A stretch of DNA of 64,000 nt from Paenibacillus koleovorans NBRC 103111 (GTDB taxonomy: Bacteria; Bacillota; Bacilli; Paenibacillales; NBRC-103111): contig NZ_BIMA01000018.1 in assembly GCF_004000845.1 (NCBI RefSeq), forward strand, positions 1 to 64,000, given 5' to 3'. Made by a program: the position numbers and the translations under genes. The notes under the pieces were generated by a model. That model made no database searches. It was not told the origin of the DNA and saw nothing but the letters and a program-made list of their open reading frames with translations. Of this stretch, positions 8,286 through 19,025 are shown in pieces. Numbering within the stretch: the first letter of the stretch is position 1; each line of letters opens with the position of its first letter.

Positions 8286-8855
8286 ATGGCAGTCGTATCC
8301 GCAGCTTCCGCCCATGCCGGGCAACTGTTAACCGTGCTGATGATGGCCGTCGCGCTAGGCATGGACGCTTTCTCGCTAGGCATCGGCATCGGACTGAAAG
8401 GCATTCGGCTTCTGCATATTCTTAGAATCAGCATTGTGACGGCGCTGTTCCATATCATTATGCCGTTGGTCGGCCTGTTCATGGGGCAGTACGCCAGCGC
8501 CCTCCTGGGGGATGTGGCGATGCTGGCCGGCGGCGGACTGCTGTTGCTGCTGGGCGCGCATATGGTGTACAGCGCGTTCCACAACAACCCGATGGTCACG
8601 CTCGACTACCGTTCGACTTGGAGCTTGCTGCTCTTCGCCCTGAGCGTAAGCATCGATTCATTGTCCGTCGGCGTTTCGCTAGGGTTATTCTCGACCGACA
8701 TTATCCTGACCGTGCTGCTCTTCGGCGCGTTCGGCGGCCTTATGTCCATCCTCGGCCTTTGGCTGGGACGCAATGCGGGGCGCTGGGCGGGCAAATATGG
8801 AGAGGCGCTCGGGGGCATCATTTTAGTAGCGTTCGGCATCCGATTTTTACTGTAA
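8286..8855 (+). CDS. mntP: Manganese efflux pump MntP
   Basis: The protein has 189 residues and six hydrophobic helices in two homologous halves. Each half carries the conserved Asp motif of the family: VALGMDAFSLGIGIG near residues 18-32 and LSVSIDSLSVGVSLG near 115-130. MntP exports Mn2+. ATG 8286 follows GGGGGAG (8272-8279). The frame is open further upstream, but those residues are polar and unlike the family. It corresponds to B. subtilis ywlD, between ywlC and ywlE. Confidence 0.9.
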   Translation: MAVVSAASAHAGQLLTVLMMAVALGMDAFSLGIGIGLKGIRLLHILRISIVTALFHIIMPLVGLFMGQYASALLGDVAMLAGGGLLLLLGAHMVYSAFHNNPMVTLDYRSTWSLLLFALSVSIDSLSVGVSLGLFSTDIILTVLLFGAFGGLMSILGLWLGRNAGRWAGKYGEALGGIILVAFGIRFLL

Positions 8856-8884
8856 AATTGTAACAAAAGGAGGCGTGTCATGCT

Positions 8885-9487
8885 ATGAAGGTTCCACACA
8901 TCCTATTCGTCTGCACCGGAAATACATGCCGCAGTCCGATGGCCGAAGGATTGTTCCGCCGGTTGACCGAGCGTCAAGGGAAACGCTGGGAGATCCGTTC
9001 CGCCGGCGTGGCCGCGGCTTCCGGAGCCCCCGTCTCTCAGCATACCGCTACGGTTCTGCAGGCGCGGGGGGCTTACAACAAGCAGCGTTCCGCCGGGTTG
9101 ACCGGCGAGCAGGTCGCTTGGGCCGATTTAATCCTGACCATGACGAGCAATCACAAGTTTACCGTCATCCGACGGTTTCCGGAATCGATGGACAAGACGT
9201 TTACGCTGAAAGAATTTGTGGAAGACGACCCCAAGGTGTTGGACATCCGTGCGGAGCTAGGCGCTCTGGAGTCAGAGCTGCAGATCAAGGCGGCGCTGTC
9301 CGAGCGGATCGGGGAGCGGGAGCTGAAGCGGCTGGACGAGCTCGAGCGGCAACTGCCGGATCTCGATATCGTCGACCCGTTCGGCGGGTCGTTCCAGGAC
9401 TACGAATCGTGCGCGATTGAGCTCGAGCGGGCGCTGCACAAGCTGCTCGTCAAGCTCGAGGAGGAGGAGCGCCGCGGCGGCGGTTGA
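8885..9487 (+). CDS. ywlE: Protein-arginine phosphatase YwlE with a charged insertion
   Basis: This is a low-molecular-weight phosphatase-fold enzyme. The N-terminal P-loop VCTGNTCRSPMA gives nucleophile Cys10 and Arg16, and Thr14 is the residue that marks arginine phosphatases as opposed to tyrosine phosphatases. The general-acid Asp is in DPFGGS (Asp164). YwlE removes phosphate from arginines placed by McsB. The protein is 200 aa instead of ~150. The extra ~50 residues (about 113-160, rich in Glu, Leu, Arg and Lys, probably helical) sit just before the general-acid loop. ATG 8885 follows AAAGGAGGCG. Last gene before the riboswitch. Confidence 0.9.
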   Translation: MKVPHILFVCTGNTCRSPMAEGLFRRLTERQGKRWEIRSAGVAAASGAPVSQHTATVLQARGAYNKQRSAGLTGEQVAWADLILTMTSNHKFTVIRRFPESMDKTFTLKEFVEDDPKVLDIRAELGALESELQIKAALSERIGERELKRLDELERQLPDLDIVDPFGGSFQDYESCAIELERALHKLLVKLEEEERRGGG

Positions 9488-9490
9488 CCC

Positions 9491-9520
9491 TTTACACGAC
9501 CCTCCGGCTTGAGGTATAGT
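9491..9520 (+). promoter_or_regulatory. Candidate promoter of the riboswitch-rpiB-ywlG-glyA unit
   Basis: TTTACA (9491-9496), an 18-base spacer and TATAGT (9515-9520). Transcription would start around 9527, just before the first aptamer stem. Confidence 0.55.
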
Positions 9521-9534
9521 AGGAACTAAGATGA

Positions 9535-9607
9535 GGTACTCGATGTAACTGGCGACTAGGGGATGACCCCAATGGAGCATCGAGTCATACGGCCGGTCGC
9601 CTGGGCA
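9535..9607 (+). promoter_or_regulatory. ZTP (pfl-type) riboswitch aptamer
   Basis: The closing stem ACTCGATG (9537-9544) pairs with CATCGAGT (9579-9586). Between them are the aptamer's conserved AACTGGCGA segment and a GGGG/CCCC hairpin followed by AATGGAGC. The 3' part ends in CGCCTGGGCA (9598-9607), the signature pseudoknot-forming end of the pfl motif, which senses ZTP/ZMP when 10-formyl-tetrahydrofolate is low. It precedes rpiB-ywlG-glyA; glyA, a folate one-carbon enzyme, is a typical target, so the class fits its genes. Recognition rests on consensus matching by eye. Confidence 0.8.
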
Positions 9608-9650
9608 AAGAGCAACGAACGTCTGCGGACGGGCGGTTTGCTCTTTTTTT
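9607..9650 (+). terminator. Expression-platform terminator of the ZTP riboswitch
   Basis: AAAGAGCAA (9607-9615) pairs with TTGCTCTTT (9638-9646), ending in a T run. Its 5' arm starts on the last aptamer base, so ligand binding can compete with hairpin formation: an ON switch that reads through when ZTP is bound. Confidence 0.8.
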
Positions 9651-9722
9651 CATCGGAATGAAGCCCTTGTTTCGGTTATACTAGACAGGTATGCAATGCA
9701 TCAGCTTGAAGGAGGAACGGAT

Positions 9723-10181
9723 ATGAAAATCGCACTTGGCGCCGACCATGCGGGCTTCCGGTTGAAGGACGAAGTGATCGCTTATTTGAAACAAGAAGGG
9801 CATGAGGTCGAAGACTTCGGCTGCCATTGCGCCGACTCGATCGATTACCCCGACTACGCGCTTCCGGTAGCGGAGCGGGTGGCGAACGGGGAAGCCGACC
9901 GCGGCATCTTGATCTGCGGGACGGGGATCGGCATGTCGATCGCCGCGAACAAAGTGCCGGGCATCCGCTGCGCGCTTGTGCACGATCTGTTCTCCGCCAA
10001 GGCGACGCGGGAGCATAACGACTCCAACGTGCTGGCTATGGGAGAGCGCGTGATCGGTCCGGGCGTAGCGCTGGAGATTATCAAAGTGTGGCTGGAGACG
10101 CCGTTCTCCGAAGGGCCGCGCCACAGGAATCGAATCGGGAAGATCAAGGGACTCGAAGAGAAGTTCGCCGTTCATCCTTAA
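9723..10181 (+). CDS. rpiB: Ribose-5-phosphate isomerase B
   Basis: It interconverts ribulose 5-phosphate and ribose 5-phosphate. The protein has 152 residues. GADHAGF (6-12), the catalytic Cys65 in LICGTGIGMSIAANK and His98 in REHND are all present. ATG 9723 lies after a strong GAAGGAGGAA; an upstream in-frame ATG at 9696 has no such site. It is the first gene after the ZTP riboswitch, equals B. subtilis ywlF, and links ribose-phosphate supply (PRPP, purines) to a purine-intermediate signal. Confidence 0.95.
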   Translation: MKIALGADHAGFRLKDEVIAYLKQEGHEVEDFGCHCADSIDYPDYALPVAERVANGEADRGILICGTGIGMSIAANKVPGIRCALVHDLFSAKATREHNDSNVLAMGERVIGPGVALEIIKVWLETPFSEGPRHRNRIGKIKGLEEKFAVHP

Positions 10182-10241
10182 AAGATAGCCGCAAGCCGCC
10201 CGTTCGATCGGGGGTTCGGTTCAGGGAGGTGCCAGCCGGCA

Positions 10242-10868
10242 ATGTCGCAAGAGCAGCAGCAAACCAGTTCCATCGTGCCGGATCCAGCCGCTTCGTCATC
10301 ATCAAGTATCGATGAAGCCGCCATCGCTCGCGATGTAGCGCTTATTCTGCGCGAGCTTGTCCAAGCAGGCGCAATTGCCGCCGGCCAGATCGTCGTGATC
10401 GGCACGAGCACGAGCGAAGTGGGCGGACACCGCATCGGAACCGCCGGCACGGCCGACGTGGCGCGCGCGATATACGAGGGCGTCGAGGAAGTCCGCCGCG
10501 AGGTTGGTTTTCACCCCGCGTACCAGTGCTGCGAGCATCTGAACCGGGCGCTTGTCATCGAGCGCGAGCTGTTGCACAAGCAGCCTTGGCTGGATGAGGT
10601 TGCGGTCGTGCCGGTGCGGAAGGCCGGCGGCTCGATGGCCGCTTACGCCTACAGGCATCTTGCGTCGCCGTGTCTTGTCGAGTCGATCCAGGCGCATGCC
10701 GGCGTCGATATTGGCGATACGCTGATCGGCATGCATCTCCGCCGGGTAGCGGTGCCGGTTCGGCCGTCCGTCCGCTCGATCGGCCACGCTCACGTAACGA
10801 TGGCTTATACGCGGCCCAAGCTGATCGGCGGCACACGTGCCGTTTATGTGTTGGAAGACGAAGCTTAA
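10242..10868 (+). CDS. ywlG: YwlG family protein (UPF0340)
   Basis: The protein has 208 residues, about 27 more than is usual because of a Gln/Ser-rich N-terminal tail. The core shows QIVVIGTSTSEVGGHRIG and the family segment GFHPAYQCCEHLNRALVIE. The function is not established, but the gene is conserved between rpiB and glyA in Bacillales. It lies inside the riboswitch-controlled unit, 60 bases after rpiB, with GGGAGGT as ribosome binding site. Confidence 0.85.
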   Translation: MSQEQQQTSSIVPDPAASSSSSIDEAAIARDVALILRELVQAGAIAAGQIVVIGTSTSEVGGHRIGTAGTADVARAIYEGVEEVRREVGFHPAYQCCEHLNRALVIERELLHKQPWLDEVAVVPVRKAGGSMAAYAYRHLASPCLVESIQAHAGVDIGDTLIGMHLRRVAVPVRPSVRSIGHAHVTMAYTRPKLIGGTRAVYVLEDEA

Positions 10869-10916
10869 TAACCCTTTTCATAGCCATCTTATATCATTCA
10901 GGAGGTAATCATCATT

Positions 10917-12164
10917 ATGGAAAACTTGCGCAAATCCGATCCGAAAGTATTAGAAGCGATTCAACTGGAGCGCGGCCGTCAGCAAGACAAAATCGAACTG
11001 ATTGCAAGCGAGAACTTCGTAAGCGAAGCGGTCATGGAAGCCATGGGCACCGTGCTGACGAACAAATACGCCGAAGGCTATCCAGGCAAGCGGTACTATG
11101 GCGGCTGCGAATACGTAGACATCGTCGAGACGCTCGCCCGCGACCGTGCGAAGGAGCTGTTCGGCGCCGAGCATGTGAACGTGCAGCCGCACTCCGGCGC
11201 ACAAGCGAACTTGGCCGTTTACTTGGCCGCGCTGAACCCTGGCGATACGGTGCTGGGCATGAACCTCGCGCACGGCGGTCATTTGACGCATGGCAGTCCA
11301 GTCAACGCATCCGGCTTGCTGTACAACTTCGTGGCGTACGGCGTTAGCGAGAAAGACTCCCGCATCGACTATGACGAAGTCCGCAAGCTGGCGTTCAAGC
11401 ACAAGCCTCGGATGATCGTTGCCGGCGCGAGCGCTTATCCGCGCATCATCGATTTCGCTGCACTGGGTCAAATCGCAAACGACGTAGGCGCGCTGTTCAT
11501 GGTCGACATGGCGCATATCGCCGGTCTGGTCGCTACCGGCTTGCACCCGAGCCCGGTTCCTTACGCTCATTTCGTAACGACAACAACACACAAGACGCTG
11601 CGCGGACCTCGCGGCGGCATGATCCTGTGCCGCAAAGCTTGGGCGCCGGCGATCGATAAAGCCGTATTCCCGGGCACCCAAGGCGGCCCGCTCATGCACG
11701 TGATTGCCGCGAAGGCTGTTGCCCTAGGCGAGGCTTTGCAGCCTGAATTCGCTACCTACGCCCGCAACGTTGTAACCAACGCGCAAGTGTTGGCTGAGGC
11801 ATTGTTGGCCGAAGGACTGAACATCGTCTCCGGCGGTACCGACAATCACTTGATGATGGTCGATTTGCGCAGTATCAATATCACCGGCAAAGACGCCGAG
11901 CATGTGCTCGACGAGGTTGGCGTCACCGTCAACAAAAACGCGATTCCATTCGATACTACGAGCCCGTTCATCACCAGCGGCGTCCGCATCGGTACGCCCG
12001 CTGCTACTAGCCGGGGCATGGACGCCGAAGCGATGAAGCAGATCGCCAAGATCATCGCCATGACGTTGAAGAGCCCGAAAGACGAAGCGGTGCTTAACGA
12101 AGCGCGCAGTCTGGTGAAGGCATTGACCGCTCGTTTCCCGATGTACACAAGCCTTTCTTATTAA
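10917..12164 (+). CDS. glyA: Serine hydroxymethyltransferase
   Basis: A PLP enzyme that converts serine and tetrahydrofolate to glycine and 5,10-methylene-THF. The length of 415 residues is standard. Landmarks are ASENFVS near residue 30, [13 protein letters not shown] (51-63), the DMAHIAGL segment and the PLP-binding Lys226 in [14 protein letters not shown]. The ATG follows AGGAGGTAATC. Last gene of the rpiB-ywlG-glyA unit, with a terminator 15 bases after its stop. Control by the ZTP riboswitch fits its place in folate metabolism. Confidence 0.97.
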   Translation: MENLRKSDPKVLEAIQLERGRQQDKIELIASENFVSEAVMEAMGTVLTNKYAEGYPGKRYYGGCEYVDIVETLARDRAKELFGAEHVNVQPHSGAQANLAVYLAALNPGDTVLGMNLAHGGHLTHGSPVNASGLLYNFVAYGVSEKDSRIDYDEVRKLAFKHKPRMIVAGASAYPRIIDFAALGQIANDVGALFMVDMAHIAGLVATGLHPSPVPYAHFVTTTTHKTLRGPRGGMILCRKAWAPAIDKAVFPGTQGGPLMHVIAAKAVALGEALQPEFATYARNVVTNAQVLAEALLAEGLNIVSGGTDNHLMMVDLRSINITGKDAEHVLDEVGVTVNKNAIPFDTTSPFITSGVRIGTPAATSRGMDAEAMKQIAKIIAMTLKSPKDEAVLNEARSLVKALTARFPMYTSLSY

Positions 12165-12179
12165 ACGTTGTCCACACTG

Positions 12180-12228
12180 AACCTCCAGGGAGAACCGCCG
12201 CAGCCCCAGCGGATTCCCGGAGGTTTTT
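12180..12228 (+). terminator. Terminator after glyA
   Basis: A nested hairpin: AACCTCC (12180-12186) with GGAGGTT, GGGA with TCCC, and an inner CCGC/GCGG, followed by TTTTT. Confidence 0.8.
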
Positions 12229-12267
12229 CGGCGTGCTCGAGGCCTTTTTTTGGCCGGGAAATGTATC

Positions 12268-12296
12268 GTGCAACCCGCAAAATACAATGCTATAAT
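12268..12296 (+). promoter_or_regulatory. Candidate promoter of upp
   Basis: A perfect TATAAT at 12291-12296, with only a weak -35 (GTGCAA, 12268-12273) at 17 bases. It starts about 85 bases upstream of upp; no attenuator hairpin was seen between. Confidence 0.45.
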
Positions 12297-12380
12297 AAGA
12301 CGGGTGTTTGTGTTTAGCCGATTTGTAAGAACCTGTATATTTCGCTAATCGCTGACGGTTTCATTTTGCAGGAGGATTCC

Positions 12381-13010
12381 ATGAGTAAAGTATTCGTGTG
12401 CGACCATCCTTTAATCCAGCACAAATTGACTTACATACGCGACGCGACGACGACGACCAAAGATTTTCGCGCGCTTGTGGATGAAGTGGCGACTTTGATG
12501 GCTTATGAAATTACGCGCAACATTCAGCTGGAGCGGGTGGAAGTGAAGACGCCGGTCAGTATGGCCGATTGTCGCGTCATTTCGGGGCGGATGCTCGGAC
12601 TCATTCCGATTTTGCGCGCAGGGCTCGGCATGGTGGACGGCATCCTGAAGCTGATCCCGGCTGCCAAGGTCGGCCATGTCGGTCTATATCGCGATCCGGT
12701 TACCCTGCAGCCGGTGGAGTATTACGTGAAGCTGCCTACGGATGTCGAGGAACGGGAGCTGATCGTGATCGATCCGATGCTTGCCACCGGAGGGTCGGCC
12801 ATTGCGGCCATCACCGCGCTTAAGAACCGCAACTGCAGCCAGATCAAGCTGATGTGCCTCATTGCGGCCCCGGAAGGGATCGAAGCGGTACAGCAGGCGC
12901 ATCCGGACGTGGACATTTATGTCGCGGCCATCGACGATTATTTGAACGACCACGGATATATCGTGCCTGGACTCGGCGATGCGGGAGATCGCTTGTTCGG
13001 GACCAAATAA
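12381..13010 (+). CDS. upp: Uracil phosphoribosyltransferase
   Basis: It salvages uracil with PRPP to UMP. The protein has 209 residues. The PRPP site [10 protein letters not shown] is at 131-140, and the uracil-binding end with [10 protein letters not shown] is intact. ATG 12381 follows GGAGG (12371-12375); an in-frame TTG at 12366 overlaps that site and is not used. The glyA-upp order matches B. subtilis. Confidence 0.97.
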   Translation: MSKVFVCDHPLIQHKLTYIRDATTTTKDFRALVDEVATLMAYEITRNIQLERVEVKTPVSMADCRVISGRMLGLIPILRAGLGMVDGILKLIPAAKVGHVGLYRDPVTLQPVEYYVKLPTDVEERELIVIDPMLATGGSAIAAITALKNRNCSQIKLMCLIAAPEGIEAVQQAHPDVDIYVAAIDDYLNDHGYIVPGLGDAGDRLFGTK

Positions 13011-13070
13011 GGAAGGTTCGGCCTGGCAAGGGCAAGGAATGGCAATGGGGAAAGGGAGAGAGCAAACGCG

Positions 13071-14213
13071 ATGAAACGAATTAAAATCATGACCATTTTC
13101 GGCACCAGACCCGAAGCGATCAAGATGGCGCCGCTTGTGCTGGAGCTGCAGAAGCACCCGGAGCAGATCGAGTCGCTCGTCTGCGTGACCGCCCAGCATC
13201 GCGAGATGCTCGATCAGGTGTTGGACATTTTCGAGATCAAGCCGGATTACGACTTGGATGTCATGAAGGCGAACCAGACGCTGAACGAAGTGACGGTGCG
13301 CGTGCTGCAAGGGCTGGAGCCGGTGCTGAGCGAAGCGAAGCCGGATATGATTCTGGTGCACGGCGATACGGGAACGACGTTCCTCGCCAGCTTTGCCGCT
13401 TATATGCAGAAAATCGCCGTTGGCCACGTGGAAGCGGGGCTGCGGACATGGAACAAATATTCGCCTTATCCGGAAGAGATGAACCGCCAGTTGACAGGTG
13501 TAATCGCGGACCTGCATTTCGCGCCTACCAGCTGGTCGGCCGACAACCTCCGCCGCGAGAACAAGTCGGAAGCGACCATCTACACGACCGGCAACACAGT
13601 GAACGACGTCGCGCCTTATGTGACCAAGGAAGGCTACACTCATCCGGTGCTGGACTGGGCCGAAGGCAAACGCCTCGTGCTCATGACGGCTCACCGCCGC
13701 GAGAACCAAGGCGAGCCGCATCGCAACGTATTCCGGGCGGTCCGCCGACTGGCCGACGAATTCGAGGATATCGCGATCGTCTATCCGGTGCATCTCAGCC
13801 CGGCGGTGAAAGGCCCTGCGCATGAAATGCTCGGCAATCACCCGCGCATCAAGCTGGTAGATCCTCTCGATCTAGTAGAGATGTATAACTTCTTCCCTAA
13901 GACGCACCTGATTCTCACGGACTCGGGTGGCATCCAAGAGGAAGCCCCTTCGTTCGGGATTCCGGTGCTCGTGCTTCGCGATACGACGGAACGGCCGGAA
14001 GGCATCGACGCCGGAACGCTCGAGCTCGTGGGCACGGATGAGGAATTGATCTACTCCCGGGCGAAAACCTTGCTTACCGATGCGGCAGCCTACAGCCGGA
14101 TGAGCAATGCCGCTAATCCTTACGGAGACGGACAAGCTTCCCGACGGATTGTGGAGGGCATTTTATATCATTTCGGACGGACTGCCGAGAAACCGGAACC
14201 TTTCCAGGCCTAA
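13071..14213 (+). CDS. mnaA: UDP-N-acetylglucosamine 2-epimerase, non-hydrolysing
   Basis: It interconverts UDP-GlcNAc and UDP-ManNAc in the cytoplasm. The protein has 380 residues. The N-terminal FGTRPEAIKMAPLVLEL, the central HVEAGLRT, and the UDP-binding LTDSGGIQEEAPSFG with LRDTTERPEG are all present. The gene lies 60 bases after upp with no terminator between, so it may be co-transcribed. Its product feeds ManNAc to the wall polymer made by TagO and TagA encoded 36 kb downstream, which links it to SLH anchoring. Confidence 0.93.
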   Translation: MKRIKIMTIFGTRPEAIKMAPLVLELQKHPEQIESLVCVTAQHREMLDQVLDIFEIKPDYDLDVMKANQTLNEVTVRVLQGLEPVLSEAKPDMILVHGDTGTTFLASFAAYMQKIAVGHVEAGLRTWNKYSPYPEEMNRQLTGVIADLHFAPTSWSADNLRRENKSEATIYTTGNTVNDVAPYVTKEGYTHPVLDWAEGKRLVLMTAHRRENQGEPHRNVFRAVRRLADEFEDIAIVYPVHLSPAVKGPAHEMLGNHPRIKLVDPLDLVEMYNFFPKTHLILTDSGGIQEEAPSFGIPVLVLRDTTERPEGIDAGTLELVGTDEELIYSRAKTLLTDAAAYSRMSNAANPYGDGQASRRIVEGILYHFGRTAEKPEPFQA

Positions 14214-14349
14214 CTCGCGAAAATTGTCAGCATTTGTAGCGAAAACCGGACAGTGTGACTGTACGCTGTGAGCCTCCCAAAACCTGAGATCCGTTGTCCC
14301 ACAAGGGATTTCAGTTATGGCGTTCACACAATGTTTGAATTTATTAGAA

Positions 14350-14379
14350 TTGACAAACATTGTCCGGCTTCGTTACAAT
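14350..14379 (+). promoter_or_regulatory. Promoter of the ATP synthase operon
   Basis: A consensus TTGACA (14350-14355), an 18-base spacer and TACAAT (14374-14379), about 65 bases upstream of the first atp gene. It is the best sigma-A match in the gap after mnaA. Confidence 0.7.
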
Positions 14380-14443
14380 TAGTGAGGATTGAAAGGTCTC
14401 TTCACTTGGGGAAAGTCTATTTCCACACGAGGAGGCGTGCTGC

Positions 14444-14683
14444 ATGAACAAACCGCGATCGCAGGACAACCCCTGGCGTGCCGTCGGATTGGTAAGCGCC
14501 ATCGGCGCCGATCTGATCATCTGCATGTTGGCGGGGTATTTCGGCGGAAGCTATGTCAGCCGCTGGCAAGGCGACCAGCCTATCTGGATCGTCGTCGGCA
14601 TCATGACCGGTTTTATCGTAGGCGTTTTCAGCATCTATCTAATCATTAGATTTTACACGAAGGGCTCTGAGAAAGATGGATGA
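14444..14683 (+). CDS. atpZ: AtpZ/AtpI-family small membrane protein
   Basis: The protein has 79 residues and two transmembrane helices (about 15-35 and 45-70), with a Gly-rich first helix (MLAGYFGGSYV) as in AtpZ-type proteins. It is encoded at the head of F1Fo operons ahead of atpI. AtpZ/AtpI proteins are linked to Mg2+ handling and c-ring assembly. ATG 14444 follows GAGGAGGCG; the 3' end overlaps atpI by eight bases. Confidence 0.8.
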   Translation: MNKPRSQDNPWRAVGLVSAIGADLIICMLAGYFGGSYVSRWQGDQPIWIVVGIMTGFIVGVFSIYLIIRFYTKGSEKDG

Positions 14684-15053
14684 ATTCACAGCCCACCTGA
14701 AAGCGGTACAAAAGGTTACCCTCTTTTTTTTGTCCTTTTGTTTGTTTGCTTGGGCTTTCTTGCCTGACTATCGGCCTTATTCGCTTGGGCTGGTTGTAGG
14801 CGTAAGCGTCAGCTATCTCAATGCGCAGTACTTGGCGTTGAAGCTGAGGCAGCTGACCAAAGCAGTCGTCGAGAAGACGAATCGCAGAGTCAACCTTGGG
14901 TTTATCACTCGAGCGGCTACATCGCTGCTAACGGTGGTCATTGTGGTCAAGAACCCAGACAAGATCGCGCTCTCTACAACTCTTGCAGGATTATTTATCG
15001 TGCAATTGGTAACACTCCTACTGGGTATTGTTTCTAACGCTAGGAGGAAGTAA
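14676..15053 (+). CDS. atpI: ATP synthase subunit I
   Basis: The protein has 125 residues and four predicted membrane helices; the second segment, SLGLVVGVSVSYLNAQYLAL, is typical of the AtpI family. It acts as a chaperone for c-ring assembly rather than as a structural subunit. It overlaps atpZ by eight bases and precedes atpB. Confidence 0.82.
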   Translation: MDEFTAHLKAVQKVTLFFLSFCLFAWAFLPDYRPYSLGLVVGVSVSYLNAQYLALKLRQLTKAVVEKTNRRVNLGFITRAATSLLTVVIVVKNPDKIALSTTLAGLFIVQLVTLLLGIVSNARRK

Positions 15054-15094
15054 CGCGGCAAGTCATATTCCTTGGAAAGGGGTGAAAAAATCGC

Positions 15095-15874
15095 ATGCAT
15101 GAATCCGTTATTACGCATTTTGGTGGAATACAGTTTGATTTGACTACACTTTTCATGGTTACCCTGACCTGCGTTATCGTCTTCGTTCTGGCGATCCTAG
15201 GAACACGCAGCCTCTCTGTTACCAATCCGGGCAAAATGCAAAACTTCTTGGAGTGGATCGTGGAGTTCGTTAGCGGACTGATTTCCAGCACAATGGACAT
15301 GAAGAAAGGCAGATCCTTCCTCATGCTTGGCATCACGCTGATTATGTTTATCTTTATCGGCAATATGCTGGGCCTTCCGTTCGGGATCTTTACGGAGCAT
15401 GACAAGCCGTTCTCGTTCTGGGGCATGGAGATTCTCAGCCAAGCCGACATCGACAAAGCACATCACGAGGACAAGCATCTCGCACTAGTTTGGTGGAAGT
15501 CGCCTACGGCTGACGCATCCGTTACAATGGGTCTCGCACTCATGGTAATTGTGATGACCCACTACTTGGGCTTGGTCAAGAACACCAAACATTATTTGCA
15601 CCACTACATCGAGCCACATTGGGCGTTCCTTCCGTTGACGATTATTAAGGAAGTATCCAAGCTCCTTACGCTCGGTCTTCGTCTATTCGGAAACATTTAC
15701 GCCGGTGAGGTGTTGATCTCCGTAATCCTTTTAACCACATTCGCAAGTACGGCGCCGCTCATCATCTGGCAAGGCTTCAGTATTTTCGTCGGTGCTATCC
15801 AAGCGTTCGTCTTTACGATTCTGACGATGGTCTATATCTCGCAGAATCTGCATCACGAAGAGAGCAGTCACTAA
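15095..15874 (+). CDS. atpB: ATP synthase subunit a
   Basis: Membrane stator subunit that forms the proton half-channels. The protein has 259 residues and multiple membrane helices. The essential Arg lies in LTLGLRLFGNIYAGEV, and the last helix has GAIQAFVFTILTMVYI. ATG 15095 follows GGAAAGGGGTG. Confidence 0.95.
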   Translation: MHESVITHFGGIQFDLTTLFMVTLTCVIVFVLAILGTRSLSVTNPGKMQNFLEWIVEFVSGLISSTMDMKKGRSFLMLGITLIMFIFIGNMLGLPFGIFTEHDKPFSFWGMEILSQADIDKAHHEDKHLALVWWKSPTADASVTMGLALMVIVMTHYLGLVKNTKHYLHHYIEPHWAFLPLTIIKEVSKLLTLGLRLFGNIYAGEVLISVILLTTFASTAPLIIWQGFSIFVGAIQAFVFTILTMVYISQNLHHEESSH

Positions 15875-15904
15875 GAACGGCTTTGACTTGTCGCATAGCG
15901 ATAG

Positions 15905-16183
<279 letters not shown>

Positions 16184-16295
16184 TAACCTGTGTGGCGGGG
16201 AAGGCTGCGGCTTCCGCGCCTTCATTTTGCCGCCGCGGGTTAACGGGTATGGCATTTACATGAGGTAGAAACCGCTCAGAAGGGAGTGACCCGAG

Positions 16296-16781
16296 TTGAC
16301 ATTTATATGGACATCGACTGTATATTCGCTAGTAGCGTTCCTTATATTGTTGTGGCTGCTTAAAAAATTCGCGTTCGGACCTTTGTTCGGGATTATGGAG
16401 AAGCGCCAGTCGTTGATCGCCGATCAAATCTCGACCGCGGAGAAGAACCGCGCCGATTCCGAGAAACTGTTGGCCGAGCAGAAGCAAGCGATTCAAGCGG
16501 CTCGCAAGGACGCTTACGACTTGATCGAGCAAGCCAAAGTAACAAGCGTACGTCAGGCGGACGAAATCTTGGCGCAAGCTAAGGAAGAAGCAAACCGCAT
16601 CAAGAATGAAGCTTTGAAAGACATCGAGAACGAGAAGAACAAGGCCATTGCATCTCTGCGCAGCCAAGTTAGCGCCATGTCCGTTCTCATCGCATCGAAG
16701 ATTATCGATAAGCAAGTGGACGAGAAGTCCCAGCAAGAGCTGATTGACCAGTACCTGAAACAGGTAGGGGGCAATGTATGA
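16296..16781 (+). CDS. atpF: ATP synthase subunit b
   Basis: Peripheral stalk subunit: one N-terminal membrane helix (about 5-25) and a long charged coiled coil to residue ~155. The 161-aa length is normal. It starts at TTG 16296 after AGAAGGGAG; no in-frame ATG precedes the membrane helix. The stop overlaps the atpH start as ATGA. Confidence 0.93.
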   Translation: MTFIWTSTVYSLVAFLILLWLLKKFAFGPLFGIMEKRQSLIADQISTAEKNRADSEKLLAEQKQAIQAARKDAYDLIEQAKVTSVRQADEILAQAKEEANRIKNEALKDIENEKNKAIASLRSQVSAMSVLIASKIIDKQVDEKSQQELIDQYLKQVGGNV

Positions 16782-17323
16782 GCAGGGAAACGATCGTAGC
16801 CAAACGTTATGCGAAGGCGCTTTTCGAAGTGGCCTTGCAGCAGAACAGCGTGGCGCAGGTTGAGGAAGAGCTCAAGGGAATCCTGCAAGTGATTCGCGAG
16901 AACGCCGACTACGGGAAACTGCTCGAGCATCCGAACATTTCCTCCTCCGACAAGCTGGGCTTGCTGAAGCAAGCGTTTGAGGGTAAAGTGTCCGCCGCTG
17001 TGTTGAACACGCTGCAGCTGCTTGTGGAGCGAAGAAGAGAATCCGTCCTGTCGGATCTTGTAGATAGCTATGTGAAAGTGGCCAACGAGTCGTTGGGTCA
17101 AGCCAATGCCATCGTGACTAGCGCGTATCCGCTAACGGCCGAAGAATCGCAACAAATCGCACAACGCTTCAGCCAACTGACCGGCAAGAAGATTCGCGTT
17201 GAGAACGTTGTGAACCGCAGCCTGATCGGCGGCATCCAAGTTCGCATCGGCGACCGTCTGTACGACGGCAGCTTGTCCGGCAAGCTCCAGCGTTTGCAGC
17301 AGTCCTTGTTGCAGCAGGCATAA
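16778..17323 (+). CDS. atpH: ATP synthase subunit delta
   Basis: The protein has 181 residues and links the b dimer to the top of F1. It has the family start (AKRYAKALFEVA) and the C-terminal motif NRSLIGGIQVRIGDRLYDGS. It overlaps atpF by four bases, which implies coupling. Confidence 0.95.
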   Translation: MSRETIVAKRYAKALFEVALQQNSVAQVEEELKGILQVIRENADYGKLLEHPNISSSDKLGLLKQAFEGKVSAAVLNTLQLLVERRRESVLSDLVDSYVKVANESLGQANAIVTSAYPLTAEESQQIAQRFSQLTGKKIRVENVVNRSLIGGIQVRIGDRLYDGSLSGKLQRLQQSLLQQA

Positions 17324-17380
17324 CGTGAACGTGCTTCTGGAAGCACACGCATAGAGTGCGAAGAAATTAGTTAGGGGTGA

Positions 17381-18901
<1,521 letters not shown>

Positions 18902-19025
18902 TCGATATAACCCGGCTATGGTCAGCGGATGTGTGCCACATCCGCTTTCTGCAAGCCGCCCTGAATAGAGCCTGCTTGTGTGTATGAGTTAGACTTTCCT
19001 ACGGAAAGTTGTGGAGGTGAAATGC

